From Lycium barbarum (taxonomy: Eukaryota > Streptophyta > Magnoliopsida > Solanales > Solanaceae), in assembly GCF_019175385.1 (NCBI RefSeq), contig NC_083341.1, positions 24,870,203-24,934,202 on the forward strand: a stretch of DNA of 64,000 nt, read 5' to 3'. The position numbers and the translations under genes were made by a program. Positions 45,863 to 58,200 of this stretch are shown here, piece after piece. A model generated the notes under the pieces. That model was not told the DNA's origin, ran no database searches, and worked only from the letters and a program-made list of their open reading frames with translations. Numbering within the stretch: position 1 is the stretch's first letter; each line of letters opens with the position of its first letter.

Positions 45863-47571
45863 TGTAACACCTCAGACCTTCAACTAAGCTTTGACTATGA
45901 TTCTAGACTTAGAAAATCAGACAGAAGTATTGGAGCTGGAAACTGGAAATTTTAGATCAGTACGAGTCGTACTTCAAGTGCGGGATCCAAGTGTGGGACG
46001 CACATGGAAGGAAGGGACGAACTCCTGTCCCGTACTTCGACAAGAAAATTAGTTACTCACTGGAATTTGACATTCCAGGCACGGGCCACAAGGTGCGGTC
46101 CGTACTTCAAAATACGGGACGTACCTGTGCCCGTACTTCACCAGGGAAATTAACTAATTACTGGAATTTGACATTCTAGGTACGGGCCACAAGGTGCGGC
46201 CCGTACTTCAAAGTACGAGACGTACTTGGAGTTCGTACTTCGTCCGCTCTGGTGAACAGTATAAATACGCAGACTCAGCCTTATTTTATTATTTTTCAAA
46301 TCATGAACCCTAGAACGACCTGCTCTCCTCCTCCATCACCAATAACACTAAGGTGAGAAATCCTAGCATATTCCAAATGGATTCTAACATATATTTATGA
46401 ACATTAAGCAAGAATTCATTGTTCTTAACCTTGGGTTTTCAAGAAAACCCATATGAGGGTTCAACACTTAGGCTTTTGGGATTCTTCTCAAAGTTCAGAC
46501 CTTTCTTGCAAAGTATGGAGCATATACATGTATGCGAGGCTAACTATCTACGTTAGGGAATGTTTATGATTCTCCCTACACCTCATTCTACATGCTTATC
46601 AGTAATTTGACTCAGAATACAGTTTAGCCCTAGTTTCTTAAATAGTTGTAGAACTGCTACCTTTTAGGGTTATAGTTTCATAATTCGTTCATGGTGATCA
46701 TTTTGAATATCATGAACTCAGTACGTAATCATTATAGACTTGTGTATTAACATCACATGAGTCTCAGTCAGTATATAATCAGTTATTGGCCTAAGTTCCA
46801 TAATCAGGAACAGTTATCATGCTATCAGCTATAGCTAGTCTCAGTTTGTAAATTGTATAATGTTGAACACCTGTATTTGTATTTTTGGGCCCTAGGCCAC
46901 AGTTTATGCATACGTATTGCTTGGGTCTGAGGCCACAATTTTTGTGCATATTATTTGGGCCCTAGGCCACAGTTTATATTTACAGTTATACAGGTGATTC
47001 TTCATTCAAAATGGGGAGTACTTCAGATTTTTACTTTCCTGTTTAGCTCAGTTTCAGTATTTAAATTTCTTCTTTCAGTTGCTTTACATAACAGTACAAT
47101 TCAAATGTGCTGATGTCCCTTTTACTGCTTGGGGGCCTTCATCTCGCGATGCAGGCAACGATACACAGGTTGACGATCCAGCTAGCTAGGACTACTCGTA
47201 TCAGCTGCTTGGTGAGCCCCAGTTCCTTCGAGGCGTTATCTTGCTTTCAGTCTTACCGGTTTCAGATAATTATCTTTTCAGTATTCTTTAGAGGCTTCAT
47301 AGACATAGTTCAATCAGTCAGATATTAGCAATCTTTTATGTATTAGCCTTGTTAGCTATTTATTCAAATGTTTCAGATCTAAACCAGTATATCCGCATTT
47401 AATATATTTTCAGTCAGACTCTTAGTAGATCAGAATGTGTTAGTCTTATTTCCTTAATATTACTTGTTTTGATATCACATGTTGATTCAGCCAGCGTATG
47501 GGTTCGGTCGGTCACATGCAGTTAGGCACCGAGTGCCGTGTTACGCCTAGGCTATGGTTCGGGGCGTAACA
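45863..47571 (+). repeat. Gypsy 5' LTR, 1.7 kb
   Basis: TGTAACACCTCAG...GGGGCGTAACA. Contains two ~100-bp tandem units (about 46041-46245, sharing cgggccacaaggtgcgg), a TATA box (TATAAATA, 46260-46267) and three copies of gggccctaggccacagttta-like sequence (46887-46980). The other LTR lies right of the window, beyond the inserted element. Confidence 0.8.
46260..46267 (+). promoter_or_regulatory. TATA box of the gypsy LTR
   Basis: TATAAATA about 400 bp into the LTR, the only good TATA in its first half. Confidence 0.5.
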
Positions 47572-47576
47572 AAGCT

Positions 47577-47588
47577 TAGTATCAAAGC
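47577..47588 (+). other. Gypsy primer-binding site (decayed)
   Basis: TAGTATCAAAGC, 10 of 12 to the Met-tRNA site TGGTATCAGAGC, five bases from the LTR. Both changes are G to A. Confidence 0.7.
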
Positions 47589-47641
47589 ACTAATTTCAAG
47601 TGTCTTAGGAAGTCTATGAAGCCGTGTCTAGTGGGGTTGCC

Positions 47642-47672
47642 TTTATATGTGTGAGGACCCCACACATATAAA
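47642..47672 (+). other. Leader stem-loop, perfect 12-bp stem
   Basis: TTTATATGTGTG and CACACATATAAA pair perfectly around the loop AGGACCC, 53 nt after the PBS. It occupies the same place as the palindromic-loop hairpins of the other elements, but here the loop is 7 nt and only near-palindromic. Confidence 0.55.
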
Positions 47673-47786
47673 TAGTTGACCACCAGGACATTCAGGATTT
47701 GTTTCACTTCTTTCATACTCTAGTTCATGCAGTTAGAGAAGTACTTTAGGAATTCTTCTAACTCGAGAAAATTACGTATTTCAGAA

Positions 47787-49260
47787 ATGGCTCCGAAAAG
47801 AAAGTACAACAAGAGGAATATAGCTACTAGCCAGAGGGCTACCATTGATGCAGCTACAGAAGAGAACACTCAGGCTCAGGCAGCCGCCCCAGCTAATACT
47901 GCAGCTACACCTCCCAATGCTTCGGACGAGGATGTTAGGGGAGCTATTCAGCTGCTCACTCAAATTTTGGCAATCCAAGCCCAGCGACAAGCAACAGCCC
48001 CTAGCTCAGGTGCTAAAAATAGGTCGAACAGTTCTAGGACTCAAAAGTTTCTGTGGATGAAGCCGCCAATGTTCAGAAGATCAAAGAAGGATGAGGACAC
48101 GCAAAATTTTATTGATGGGATCCAGAAAGTATTTCATGTGATGCATGATACTAATACAAAGGCAGCAAAATTTGGAGCTTTCCAGCTGCAAGATGTGGCC
48201 CATATTCGGTATGAGACATGGGAGCAGTCCCGAGGGGAGGATGCACCTTCTGCTACTTGGGATGAATTTGCAGACGCTTTCATTGGACACTTGATTCCGA
48301 TCGAAGTCAAGGAAGCAAAGGTTACTGAGGTTGAGAATCTAAGGCAGAATGACATGATTGCTCAGGACTACTATCTCAAGTTTGTGTCATTGTCTAGACA
48401 TGCACCTCACATGGATCCTGATATGAGGGTCGTGGTTAGAAGGTTTGTACTGGGGCTTAAACCCGAATTGCATAGGGATGCCAATACAGCCACTCAGAAT
48501 GACAAGATGACTATTTCTAAGATACTGGTATTTGTGCAAGGTAACGAGACTAGGTTGAAGGAAGATGAAGCCCTGTAGAAGTAGAAAGATAGAGAATTCA
48601 ACAAGAAGGCTAAGTCTGCTGGTAATTTCAATTAGGGAAGATCTCAAGGAGGTGGGAATCAACAGTTCTTTAAGAATAGGTCATCAGGACCTGCTCCCTC
48701 TACAGCTAATACTCCATCTCAGAGGTCCAAGTTTAATCAGAGGAAACTTTGGAACAACAAGCTCACAGTCACAGGCCAGCGTCACCGACCGTGGTTTCCA
48801 ACACCCTACTTGCAACACTTGTGGTAAGAAGCACTCAGGAGTATGCCATTCGGGCATGGATGGTTTTTTTGGGTGTGGTCAGCTAGGTCACTTTCTGTGG
48901 GATTGTCCGTCAGCAATACAGAATACCGGAGGTAATGATAATGTAGCTCGGTCCACTAATTCAGCAGCCCCTCGGAATTCCCAAGCCCAGCAGAGGCGTG
49001 GGGCAGCAAAGTCTGGAAATACGGGCGGTGGTCAGAACCGTCTGTATGCACTGTCAGGACATCAGGATACGGAGACTCATTACGCTGTTGTCACAGTTAT
49101 GCTAACAATCTTCACCTTCGATGTTTTTGCTCTTATGGACCCAGGATCCACTCTATCTTATGTAACCTTTTATATTGCTACTAAATTTGGGATAGAACCT
49201 GAATGTTACATAAACCCTTTGAAGTATCCACACCAGTTGGGGAATCAGTTATAACTAGAT
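47787..49260 (+). pseudogene. Gypsy gag and protease (probably Tekay/Del)
   Basis: ATG at 47787 starts MAPKRKYNKRNIATSQRATI. Capsid: KPPMFRRSKKDEDTQNFIDG, YETWEQSRGEDAPSATWDEF, AQDYYLKFVSLSRHAPHM. The frame ends at a TAG (48576), and the remainder is read in another frame: a zinc knuckle, GCGQLGHFLWDC, whose first Cys appears lost, then the protease FALMDPGSTLSYVT, with DPGS for the usual D-S/T-G. A hAT MITE interrupts after the protease start. Role if intact: particle formation and polyprotein cleavage. Confidence 0.88.
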
Positions 49261-49263
49261 GTA

Positions 49264-49271
49264 TCTATAGG
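49264..49271. repeat. 8-bp TSD of the hAT MITE (left copy)
   Basis: TCTATAGG here and at 49924-49931, directly flanking the element. Confidence 0.85.
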
Positions 49272-49923
49272 TAGAGCTATCAATATGGGCCTGGCCGGCC
49301 CAACCCAACCCTTTATTTAAGTAGGATTAGGCTAAAATTTCTTTAGCTCGTATAGAAGTGATGCTCAAAAGCCCAGCTTCTCTTAGTCTGCCGGCCTCAA
49401 GGGTTGGGCTGGGTCAGCCCTTGAGGCTAGAAAAGAATAATAAATAAATAAATTTTTAAAAAATATATAAGTAGATTAAATAAAAAGATAAAAAGTAACG
49501 AGAAAAAAGAATTTTCTTACTACTAAGTAGTAATTAGACACTGGAGTAATTCTTTTTAGTCTTAGAATTTATATTATGTTTAATTTCTTTTGAACGTGAT
49601 CTGAGTTAGTGATTAAAAATAATAATTTATATTTATTCTCTTGATATGAATTTGCGCAAGAATGGGTGGTAGAAGATTCTATTTCATATTGCAAAAGTTT
49701 CATGTTCAAATTGTACCAAAAATCACTTAGAAAATGTTATTTCGGAAGACGAAAAAACTTAAAGGGTTGGCCTGTCCTGGCCCGCGGCCCGCTTAGGGTT
49801 GGGTTGGGCTGCCATTTTGCAGGCCCTTCAATTAAAAGGGCCAGCCCATCCTAGCTCATTTAATTCTTTGGCCCTTTAGGGCTGGGTTGGGTTGGGCTGG
49901 GCCAGCCCATTTTGACACCTCTA
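49272..49923. mobile_element. hAT MITE, 652 bp, rich in GGGCTGGG
   Basis: Ends TAGAGCTATCAATATGGGC and, as complement of the right end, TAGAGGTGTCAAAATGGGC. Subterminal blocks of gggttgggctgggccagccc are on both sides. Perfect 8-bp TSD, as expected for hAT. Removing it rejoins IYRDCPVLIYHRS of the gypsy protease-RT region. No transposase. Confidence 0.88.
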
Positions 49924-52867
49924 TCTATAGGGATTGTCCAGTGTTAATCTACCACCGCAGTACCACAGCAGATTTAGTAGAACTAGAAATGGTAGATTTC
50001 GATATGATCATGGATATGGACTGGTTAGAGTCCTGTTATGCCTCAATGGGGTGTAGAACCAAAACAGTAACCTTCGATTTTCCCGACGGACTCATAGAAT
50101 GGAAAGGTAGTTTAACAGCACCTAGAGGTAGATTCATTTCCTATCTTATAGCCAGAAAGATGATTTCCAAGGGGTACATTTACCACTTAGTTCGAGTCAG
50201 GAATACAGATGCCCAGCCTCCGACTTTCCAGTCAGTACCAGTTGTCAGTGAGATTCCATAAGTCTTTCCAGATGATCTACCCGGAGTTCCTGCTGATAGG
50301 GAAATTGACTTTGGGATTGACCTACTTCCCGGCACTATGCCGATATCTATTCCACCGTATAGAATGGCCCCAGCAGAATTGAAAGAGTTAAAAGTTTAGT
50401 TGAAAGATCTCCTTGAGAAGAGATTTATAAGGTCAAGTGTCTCACCTTGGGGTGCGCCAGTCTTGTTTGTCCAAAAGAAAGATGGATGCTTGCGTATGTG
50501 TGTAAACTACCGCTAGTTGAACAAGGTCTCCATTAAGAACAAGTATCCTCTTCCCAGAATTGATGACTTATTCGATCAACTTCAGGGTGCTCGGTATTAT
50601 TGCAAGATTGACCTCAAATCAGGCTACCATCTGCTAAAAGTTAAGGAAGTTGATATTCCTAAGACCGCTTTCAGAACCCGCTACGGTCATTTCGAATTTC
50701 TTGCCATGTCATTTGGGTTGATGAATGCACCAGCAGCTTTCATGGACCTTATAAATAGGGTCTTCAAGCCGCATCTCGATTTATTCTTCATTGTCTTTGT
50801 TAATGACATATTGGTGTATTCCCGTAGTGAGGCTGATCATGCAGAACATCTCAGAATAGTGTTGCAGACACTCAAGGATCACAAGCTTTATGGAAAATTC
50901 TCAAAGTGAGAGTTTTGTCTCAAGTTAGTGGCATTCTTAGGCCATGTGATTTCAGAAGAAGATGTCAAAGTTGATTTCCAGAAAATTGACGCTGTTAAGA
51001 ATTGGCCCAGACCCACCTCAGCATTAGATATCAGAAGTTTCTTGGGTCTAGCAGGTTAATATAGGAGGTTCGTGGAGGTATCTTTCTCTATCTCAGCTCT
51101 ATTGACTAAGTTAACTCAGAAGAAGGTCAAGTTTCAATGGTCAGATGCATATGAACCGAGTTTCAAAGAGTTGAAGAAGAGATTGACTTCTGCTCCAGTT
51201 TTGACACTACCAAAAGGAACCGAAGGCTTCTTAGTATATTGCGATGCTTCAGGAATTGGTCTTGGATGTGTTCTAATGCTGCATGGTAAAGTTGTGGCTT
51301 ATGCATCTAGACAGCTGAAGGCTCATGAAAAGAATTATCCGACTCATGATTTAGAATTGGTAGATGTGGTTTTTGCACTTAAGATATGGCGTCACTACTT
51401 GTATGGAGTGCATGTAGATATTTTCACCGATCATAAAATCCTGCAGTATATTTTCAAGCTAAGAGAGTTGAATCTTAGGCAGAGAAGATAGCTCGAATTT
51501 CTTAAGGACTATGATATGGATATTCTCTATCATCCAGGGAAGGTGAATGTTGTTGCCGATGCTCTTAGTCGACGTTCCATAGGAAGCTTAGCTCACATTG
51601 ATGCAGATAAGAGAGTTATGACCAAGGAAGTTCACCATTTGGCCAGTCTTAGAGTTTGACTTTTAGACTCCGAGGATGGCGGTGTAGTTGTTCAGAATAG
51701 AGCCCTTTCCTCCTTAGTCGTTGAAGTTATAGAGAAGCGGTATAAAGATCCCTACTCGTTGTAGCTGAAAGAGGGGATTCACAAGCATAAGACGATGCCT
51801 TTTGAACAAAGGGGAGATTACGGTACCTTGAGATACCGAGGCAGATTATGTATTCCAGATGTGGATGGGCTCAGAGAGAGAATTATGTCAGAAGCTCACC
51901 ATTCCAGCTATTCCATTCATCTAGTTTCCACAAAAATGTATCATGATCTTAAGGAGATTCATTGGTGGAATGATATGAAAAATAATGTAGCAGATTTTGT
52001 GGCTAAGTGTCCGAATTGTTAGCAAGTGATTGACGAACACCAAACGCCTGGTGTTTTGGCTTAGAATATTGAAATTCCTATTTGGAAATGGGAGATGATA
52101 AACATGGATTTCATCACAGGTCTACCTCGTTCAACTAAGAGGCATGATTCGATTTGGGTAATGTGGACAGACTTACGAAGTCAGTGCACTTCTTGCCAGT
52201 TAAGACAACAGATTTAGCAGAGGAATATGCCAAGTTGTATGTTTGTGAAATTGTCAGACTTTATGGGACTCTAGTGTCCATTATTTCAGATCGTGGTGCC
52301 AGTTCACAACAAATTTTTAGAGATCCTTTCAGAAAGGATTGGGTACAAAAGTTAATCCTAGCACGGCTTTTCATCCTCAGACAGATGGCCAGGAAGAGCG
52401 TACCATTCAGACTCTCGAGGACATGTTGAGGGCATGTGTCCTTGAATTGAAAGGTAATTAGGATGATCACTTGCCTCTTATTGAGTTTTCTTATAATAAC
52501 AGTTACCATGCTAGTATTGGGATGGCACCGTATGAAGCTTTGTATGAGCGCCAATGTGGATCACTGATTGGTTGGTTCAAAATTGGTGAAGAAGAGTTAT
52601 TGGGTCCAGACTTGGTCTACCAGGCTATAGAGAAAGTCAAATTGATTGAAAAGCAGTTGAAAACGACTCAGAGCCGCCAGAAGTCTTACACAGATGTGAG
52701 ACGGAGAGACTTATAGTTTCAAGTTAATGATTAGGTGTTTCTTAAAGTTTCGCCTATAAAGGGTGTCATGAGATTTGGCAGAAGGGGAAGCTTAGTCCCC
52801 GCTATATTGGACCATACAAAATCCTACGAAAGGTTGATCAAGTGGCTTATGAGCTTGAATTGCCATA
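49924..52867 (+). pseudogene. Gypsy pol: end of protease, RT, RNase H, integrase
   Basis: After the MITE: FDMIMDMDWLESCYA (end of protease). [54 protein letters not shown]; the catalytic box reads [10 protein letters not shown] instead of FIDD, so one catalytic Asp is lost. RNase [28 protein letters not shown]. Integrase: SEAHHSSYSIH, CPNC (zinc site), WEMINMDFITGLPRS, then frame-shifted core. At least seven stops, many at positions where CAG/TGG would be expected. It ends at 52867 in YELELPY, where another element's LTR begins. Confidence 0.88.
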
Positions 52868-55287
52868 TGTTACACCTCGTATTCTCAGAGCATGAGCATG
52901 CCACATACTTCACCATATTAATGGAGTATCGGAGACGTTCCATGAAGTTTTGGAAGGTACAAGCCATGGGAAGTTCGTAACAATGAAGTAAATGATGAAT
53001 TACGATCTCGTAAGTCGTAACCGGGAAGGACAACCTTGAAACCAAAGGAAATGACCATTATCAAGTATGATTAATGATAAATATCATGTATGGAGAGTTT
53101 TAGAAGATTCTGGGACCAAGCAAAGCGAAGAAAATAAGTTTGTCAAAAATTTGAAAAAAAAAAAGTTGGCAGAATTCTGGATAGAATTTTGGGTCAACTT
53201 TGGAGGGGTATATCTCCGAGTATATGAGGAGTTTTAAGGTGTTTTCAAAAGCCTAAAATGAAGTTCATCGAGTCTAGTTTCCAACACAACAAACAGTTCG
53301 TCAATCCGACATCAGAGCAGGGAGTTATGAGAATTTTAAAATAGACAGTCAGAGGAAGCCGAACCTGGGCGGGAATCCGAAAAATCCACTTAAAAGACCA
53401 CTTATGTTTTGACCCGGCCCAATCCGAATTTGTCACCTATAAAAGGGCCATTACACTTCATTTTAGTCATTTTTCTTGAACTCCATAATCCTCAATAACT
53501 CCCCTAACCTCTCCACACCTCTCTAGAATTTTTCACACTTCTCTCTCCACTACAAGAATATTCTTGAAGGCTCTCCACCATTCCAAAACATTCTATACCA
53601 TCACAAAAGAGGATTAAACTCCAAAGCCCCGAGTTAAGTCATGGAGAAGGATTGTTCTTGTCTCAACTTAATGTTGTGATAAATTTGGTCTTGGAAAAAG
53701 TTGAGTGGGGTGAAGTTCTTCTAGTGTAAGGTATGTTATCCATCCTATTTCTCATGATTAAGTTGATTTGAAGGTTTAGCAAGTCCTATAAAAGAAGAGA
53801 ATCATAGTATAGAAGTTGCAAATTATTAAAGTGAAGATGATGACTATGGAATGAATTTGAAAGGAGATTTTGGATTAATTTGAAGTTAAATTGAATATAA
53901 TTCTTTGATTATGGTATTGTGGATATTGTTATGGTTAGTTGAGAAGTTTGGAAAACATCGTGTGGGATGTTTTATGGAGGCTATTAGTGTTGATAATATT
54001 GTTGTGATGTGGGTATAGTTGTTGTTGTTGTTGGTTGTTGGATTGTGATTTCGGGCTAGGCATATAAACAGGGGAGGTGCTGCCTGAATTTCGGCAGATT
54101 CTAAACGGAATTAAATTGAAGGCTTAAGATGAGTGTATGACACTGAGCCTAATAATAGCATGAATGGTTTATATGTAGATTTACGAGCTTAGAAGGATAA
54201 ACCTTAAACGACTAAGGCGACCGAAAGGTATGTTAAGGCTCGTCCCTTTCTTTCAAAGGCATGATTCCTATGGTATGAGTCCATAAGTGTTTCCATAACC
54301 TCCTTGATTTCAAAAGCTAGAATTTTATGACTCTTAAAGCTTCTTATGATGTTAAAAATTAGAGTGTTTTTATGAGGATTATGTTGAGGATGATTTTATG
54401 CTTAAAGGTCCCCAATATGATTTCAACGATGATGTGAAAATGTTAAGCTATTTCATGATTTTCTGATTAATTTCATTGTTGTTGATCTCACCTTATAAAT
54501 TGTTCCTTCAAGGTGGGATAAAGCGATAGATTTTAGTTGAACTCCTATGCATGCCATGAGTATAATATATGTACATAACTATTTTGTGACATTATAGAGT
54601 TCTATTATTTCATTTTGATTATGCACTGCATTCATTATGTTGACAGGAGGTGACGCTGTGACCTTTATTGTATATATATAAGGCACAATTGACAGGGGGT
54701 GATCCTGTGACCTTTGTTGTATATATATAAGGCACAGTTGATAGGGGATGACGTTGTGACCTTTGTTGTGTGTATATATGGCACAGTTGACAGGGGGTGA
54801 CGCTGTGGCCTTTGTTGTGATGTGTATATGTATGGCACAATTGACAGGGGGTTAAGCTGTGGCCTTTGTCGTGATGTGTATATGTATGGCACAGTTGACA
54901 GGGGGTGACGCTGTGTCCTTTGTTGTGGTATGTATATATATGGCACAGTTGACAGGGAGTGACGTTGTGGCCTTTGTTATGACATTGCTATGGATATATG
55001 TGGTTCTTTGATATAGCTGTGCTGATGTATTTATTTTGCCCATTCATTGACATGTCTCAAATGTTTTCTAGGATTTTATGTACATGTTGATTTCATGCCT
55101 TACATACTCAGTACACTATTCGTACTGACCCCCTTTCTTCGAGGGCTGCGTTTCATGCCTGCAGGTACAGACACTCAATTTGATGATCCTCCGGTTTAGG
55201 ACTTCAGCTCAGCTTCTTAGAGGGCTCTAGTGTTCCGGAGCTCGAGTCGTTTTGGTACAGATCCTTTGACATAGGCGTTGTTATACT
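52868..55287 (+). repeat. 5' LTR, left part
   Basis: TGTTACACCTCG... The LTR carries the 49-54 bp minisatellite and a conserved actattcgtactgacc motif (about 55108). It is interrupted at 55287 and resumes at 59182 after a duplicated ATACT. Confidence 0.85.
54641..54985. repeat. Minisatellite, seven 49-54 bp units
   Basis: Unit starts at 54641, 54690, 54739, 54788, 54842, 54896 and 54950. Each has tgacagggggtgacgctgtg, cctttgttgt, a TA/TG run and ggcacagt. Early units are 49 bp, later ones 54 bp. The minus-strand frames here are repeat translations, not genes. Confidence 0.92.
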
Positions 55288-58200
55288 TGTCATACCCCAT
55301 TTTAACCGGGTTAAAGTAGAGTACAATATAATGGTGATTCCTCTTTTGTTTATTTTAAGGAGTCGCCACCTAATTATTTATGGTAAATTAGGACACCTAA
55401 AGTTTATTATTTATCTAAAGTTGATTTTAAAGTCTACCAAACCAAATGATTCTAAGTAAGGGTTCAATTAGTCTAAAGGGAAGGTATTAGGCACCCTTTA
55501 AGACCCATTAACAATGGTTAACCGACCGGACTCAAATTTAATTAGGCTAAGTGTAAGAGGTGAACATTTTATGAAAGAAAGTATGTTGAAAATCTATTTA
55601 TAAGTATAGTATAATGTATAAATTGGTTAACATGATATTTTAACAAAAAGACCGACATAATTAAAAAAAAAAAAAAAGACTTTGGTTTGGAGACTTAAGA
55701 AAGTTTGGTGATATTTCATTAGCTTTCAACGATTTTTGGACTTTAATAAGTCCGAATGTTAAGCTTTTCAGAAATTACTTCTTCTCAAAGTTCAACTGAC
55801 TTAAAATGGGTTTTAACTCATGAAACTCCCGATTACTTAGCTGATTTTTTTTAAAGTTGAAACTTTCTTGAAATAAAAGTCATTTCTACTAAAGTATTTG
55901 CTCAATTACAACTAATAATATGATTAATACATCTTGGTTATTGCTTCCTAAAATTAATCATTTGAGACTAACTCTTATAGGGTCGAGCTCTAGATAAAAT
56001 AATCTCACCACAAGGTCTAACATCATAGGCAAACAGTCATCCAAATAGACAAAGAAAATCACATAATCAGTGTATACGAGTAAGAAAATTGAAAACTATA
56101 ATCGGGACATCCACTGCTTTGCTTCATCCCTCTCATTCGTTTTCTGTTTAGCTGTAATTCGAGAGGAGTATGCGAGGGAAATGAGAAGGAGATGTTATCG
56201 ATTTTAGCGGCGACATAGTCTCCAAACGAGACTGCTCGGGCAGTGGGAGTCTTTATGAAGACTCCATTTTGCTCCGAAGTGTACATGTAAAAGAAAGGGA
56301 AAATAACGGTTAAATGGTATCCATGCTTAACAAATTAAATCAAGAAGAGAGCTTAACACAAGAATGATCAATTTGAAACATTACTTAAGAAATAATTCGT
56401 GATGACAAACAAACGTTAAGGCGTAAAAACATGTACATACAATACAAAACAGAGGCCACCGAACTGATGACAAGTAAAATAAAAAAATAATAATAATAAA
56501 AGGGGCAGTAGACAGCCACCACTAGTGTAATTCCAAATGTAGCAATTAGCACAGCTACAAGTAGCATCAAATCATCAACTATTTTATCGCGTGTCACATC
56601 TGCATAGCCGCCAAGTATAACCACATTTTTTCTCAACATAGGCATTGGATTACCACACCAACATAGTAGCTGTTTGTAGTATAGCAGCAGCCCAAAAGTG
56701 GCAACGACAACTAGCTAAAAATAGTGGCCAAAGTGCAGGTAGTAAGCAAGAACTTTGAAAAGATCAAACCACATTAGCCATCTAAGGCACAAAAGTCACA
56801 AGGTGAGTTAATTCTAACATCATTAACCAGTACCTAAAGTCGCTGGACAGATTTGCATGTAAGACTGATTTGCAGAGAGGGGAAATGGGGAAAGGGATAC
56901 ACATGTGCACAAGAAGAACAAATAAACAGAGAAAAACAGGAAAGCAGTTTGGAACACATGGTGCAGGGCCTTGACAGCATGAGTATAAAGTCGCAAAGTT
57001 CCAAGATAAGTAATCCAAGAATCGGGACACTGGACCAATTGATCATACAAGGCACAAAGGCAAACTAAGTGAAAGTAAGCATTCAAAACAAAAGGCAGAG
57101 GAAAACATTCAGATATAATGGTCATAGCAAAACCAGGCAAATATGAATGCAAATGGTCCAGTTAAAACTGAGCAGAATAGGCAAGTAGGATCAACGCTAC
57201 TTAAGCAAATTAGACTATATACTGAACATACAAGAGCAAACACAGAAAAAAGTTTGAACAACTGATTCACGTACTCAGTCTTCACATCAGCATTATCCAA
57301 AAACTTACCAGAAACCTAGAGCTAAATCACACTTAAAGGCTATACCAAACTAATGCAAAAAATAGTAAATAAGAACTGAATATGCTAATCATACACCTAC
57401 TAAACTAAAACATGGATGAAGACAGAAATTAAATGAAAGAAACTAAGGATTACTTACTAAAGCATAAACTAAACTAACATAGTTAATCTACAGAATTCGA
57501 AAATAAAACAGAACTGAACTAAACCAGGAAAAGGGAAACAAAACATGCTGGTGGCTAAGTTTAGACAGGAACAAGAACTTAAATACCATAACCAACATGA
57601 CGACACTAAACTAAACAAACATCAAGTGCCACAGCCAACAGGGTATGACTAACCAAACAAGAAAAGGAAATCAAACACTAATGCTGAACACAATACTAAC
57701 TTAAACATGAAACAAGAATTTAAGCACTATAACTGACAGGATACAGCTAACTAAACAAGAAACAATGATAAAAAAAAAAACCATAACAAACAATAAGGAA
57801 GCCCGCAATGTGAAACAAAAACTATAAAATACAAAAAGAGACAGATTACCATATGCTAATATTGATACTATTTCAAACAACTCAGAATGCAAAAGGGGAG
57901 AACCAACCTATTCATAGAGTTAAGACTAATTTTAAGCCGTATTTAGCTACATTAAACAGGAAACCGAACCAGAAACAGACTATCGACTAAATTAATTATA
58001 ACAAAACTAAAATGAAGGAAATTTATTTATCTGGTTCTAACAGGATTTCGAAAATAAAAATCTAATCTACCATAACATTGAAAACACATAGAACCTTTTT
58101 TGAGAAAAAAAAATAAAGTTGAGATGAGGAAGAAATTACCTTTTGTGGTACAGTGAACTGAGGCATCGGGGTCTCAGATCTACTCTCTCGTATGAGCGAC

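Noticed and set aside
54619..55043. Three overlapping minus frames with repeating CALYIYN/VPYIYT
   Set aside because: Minisatellite read in three frames.
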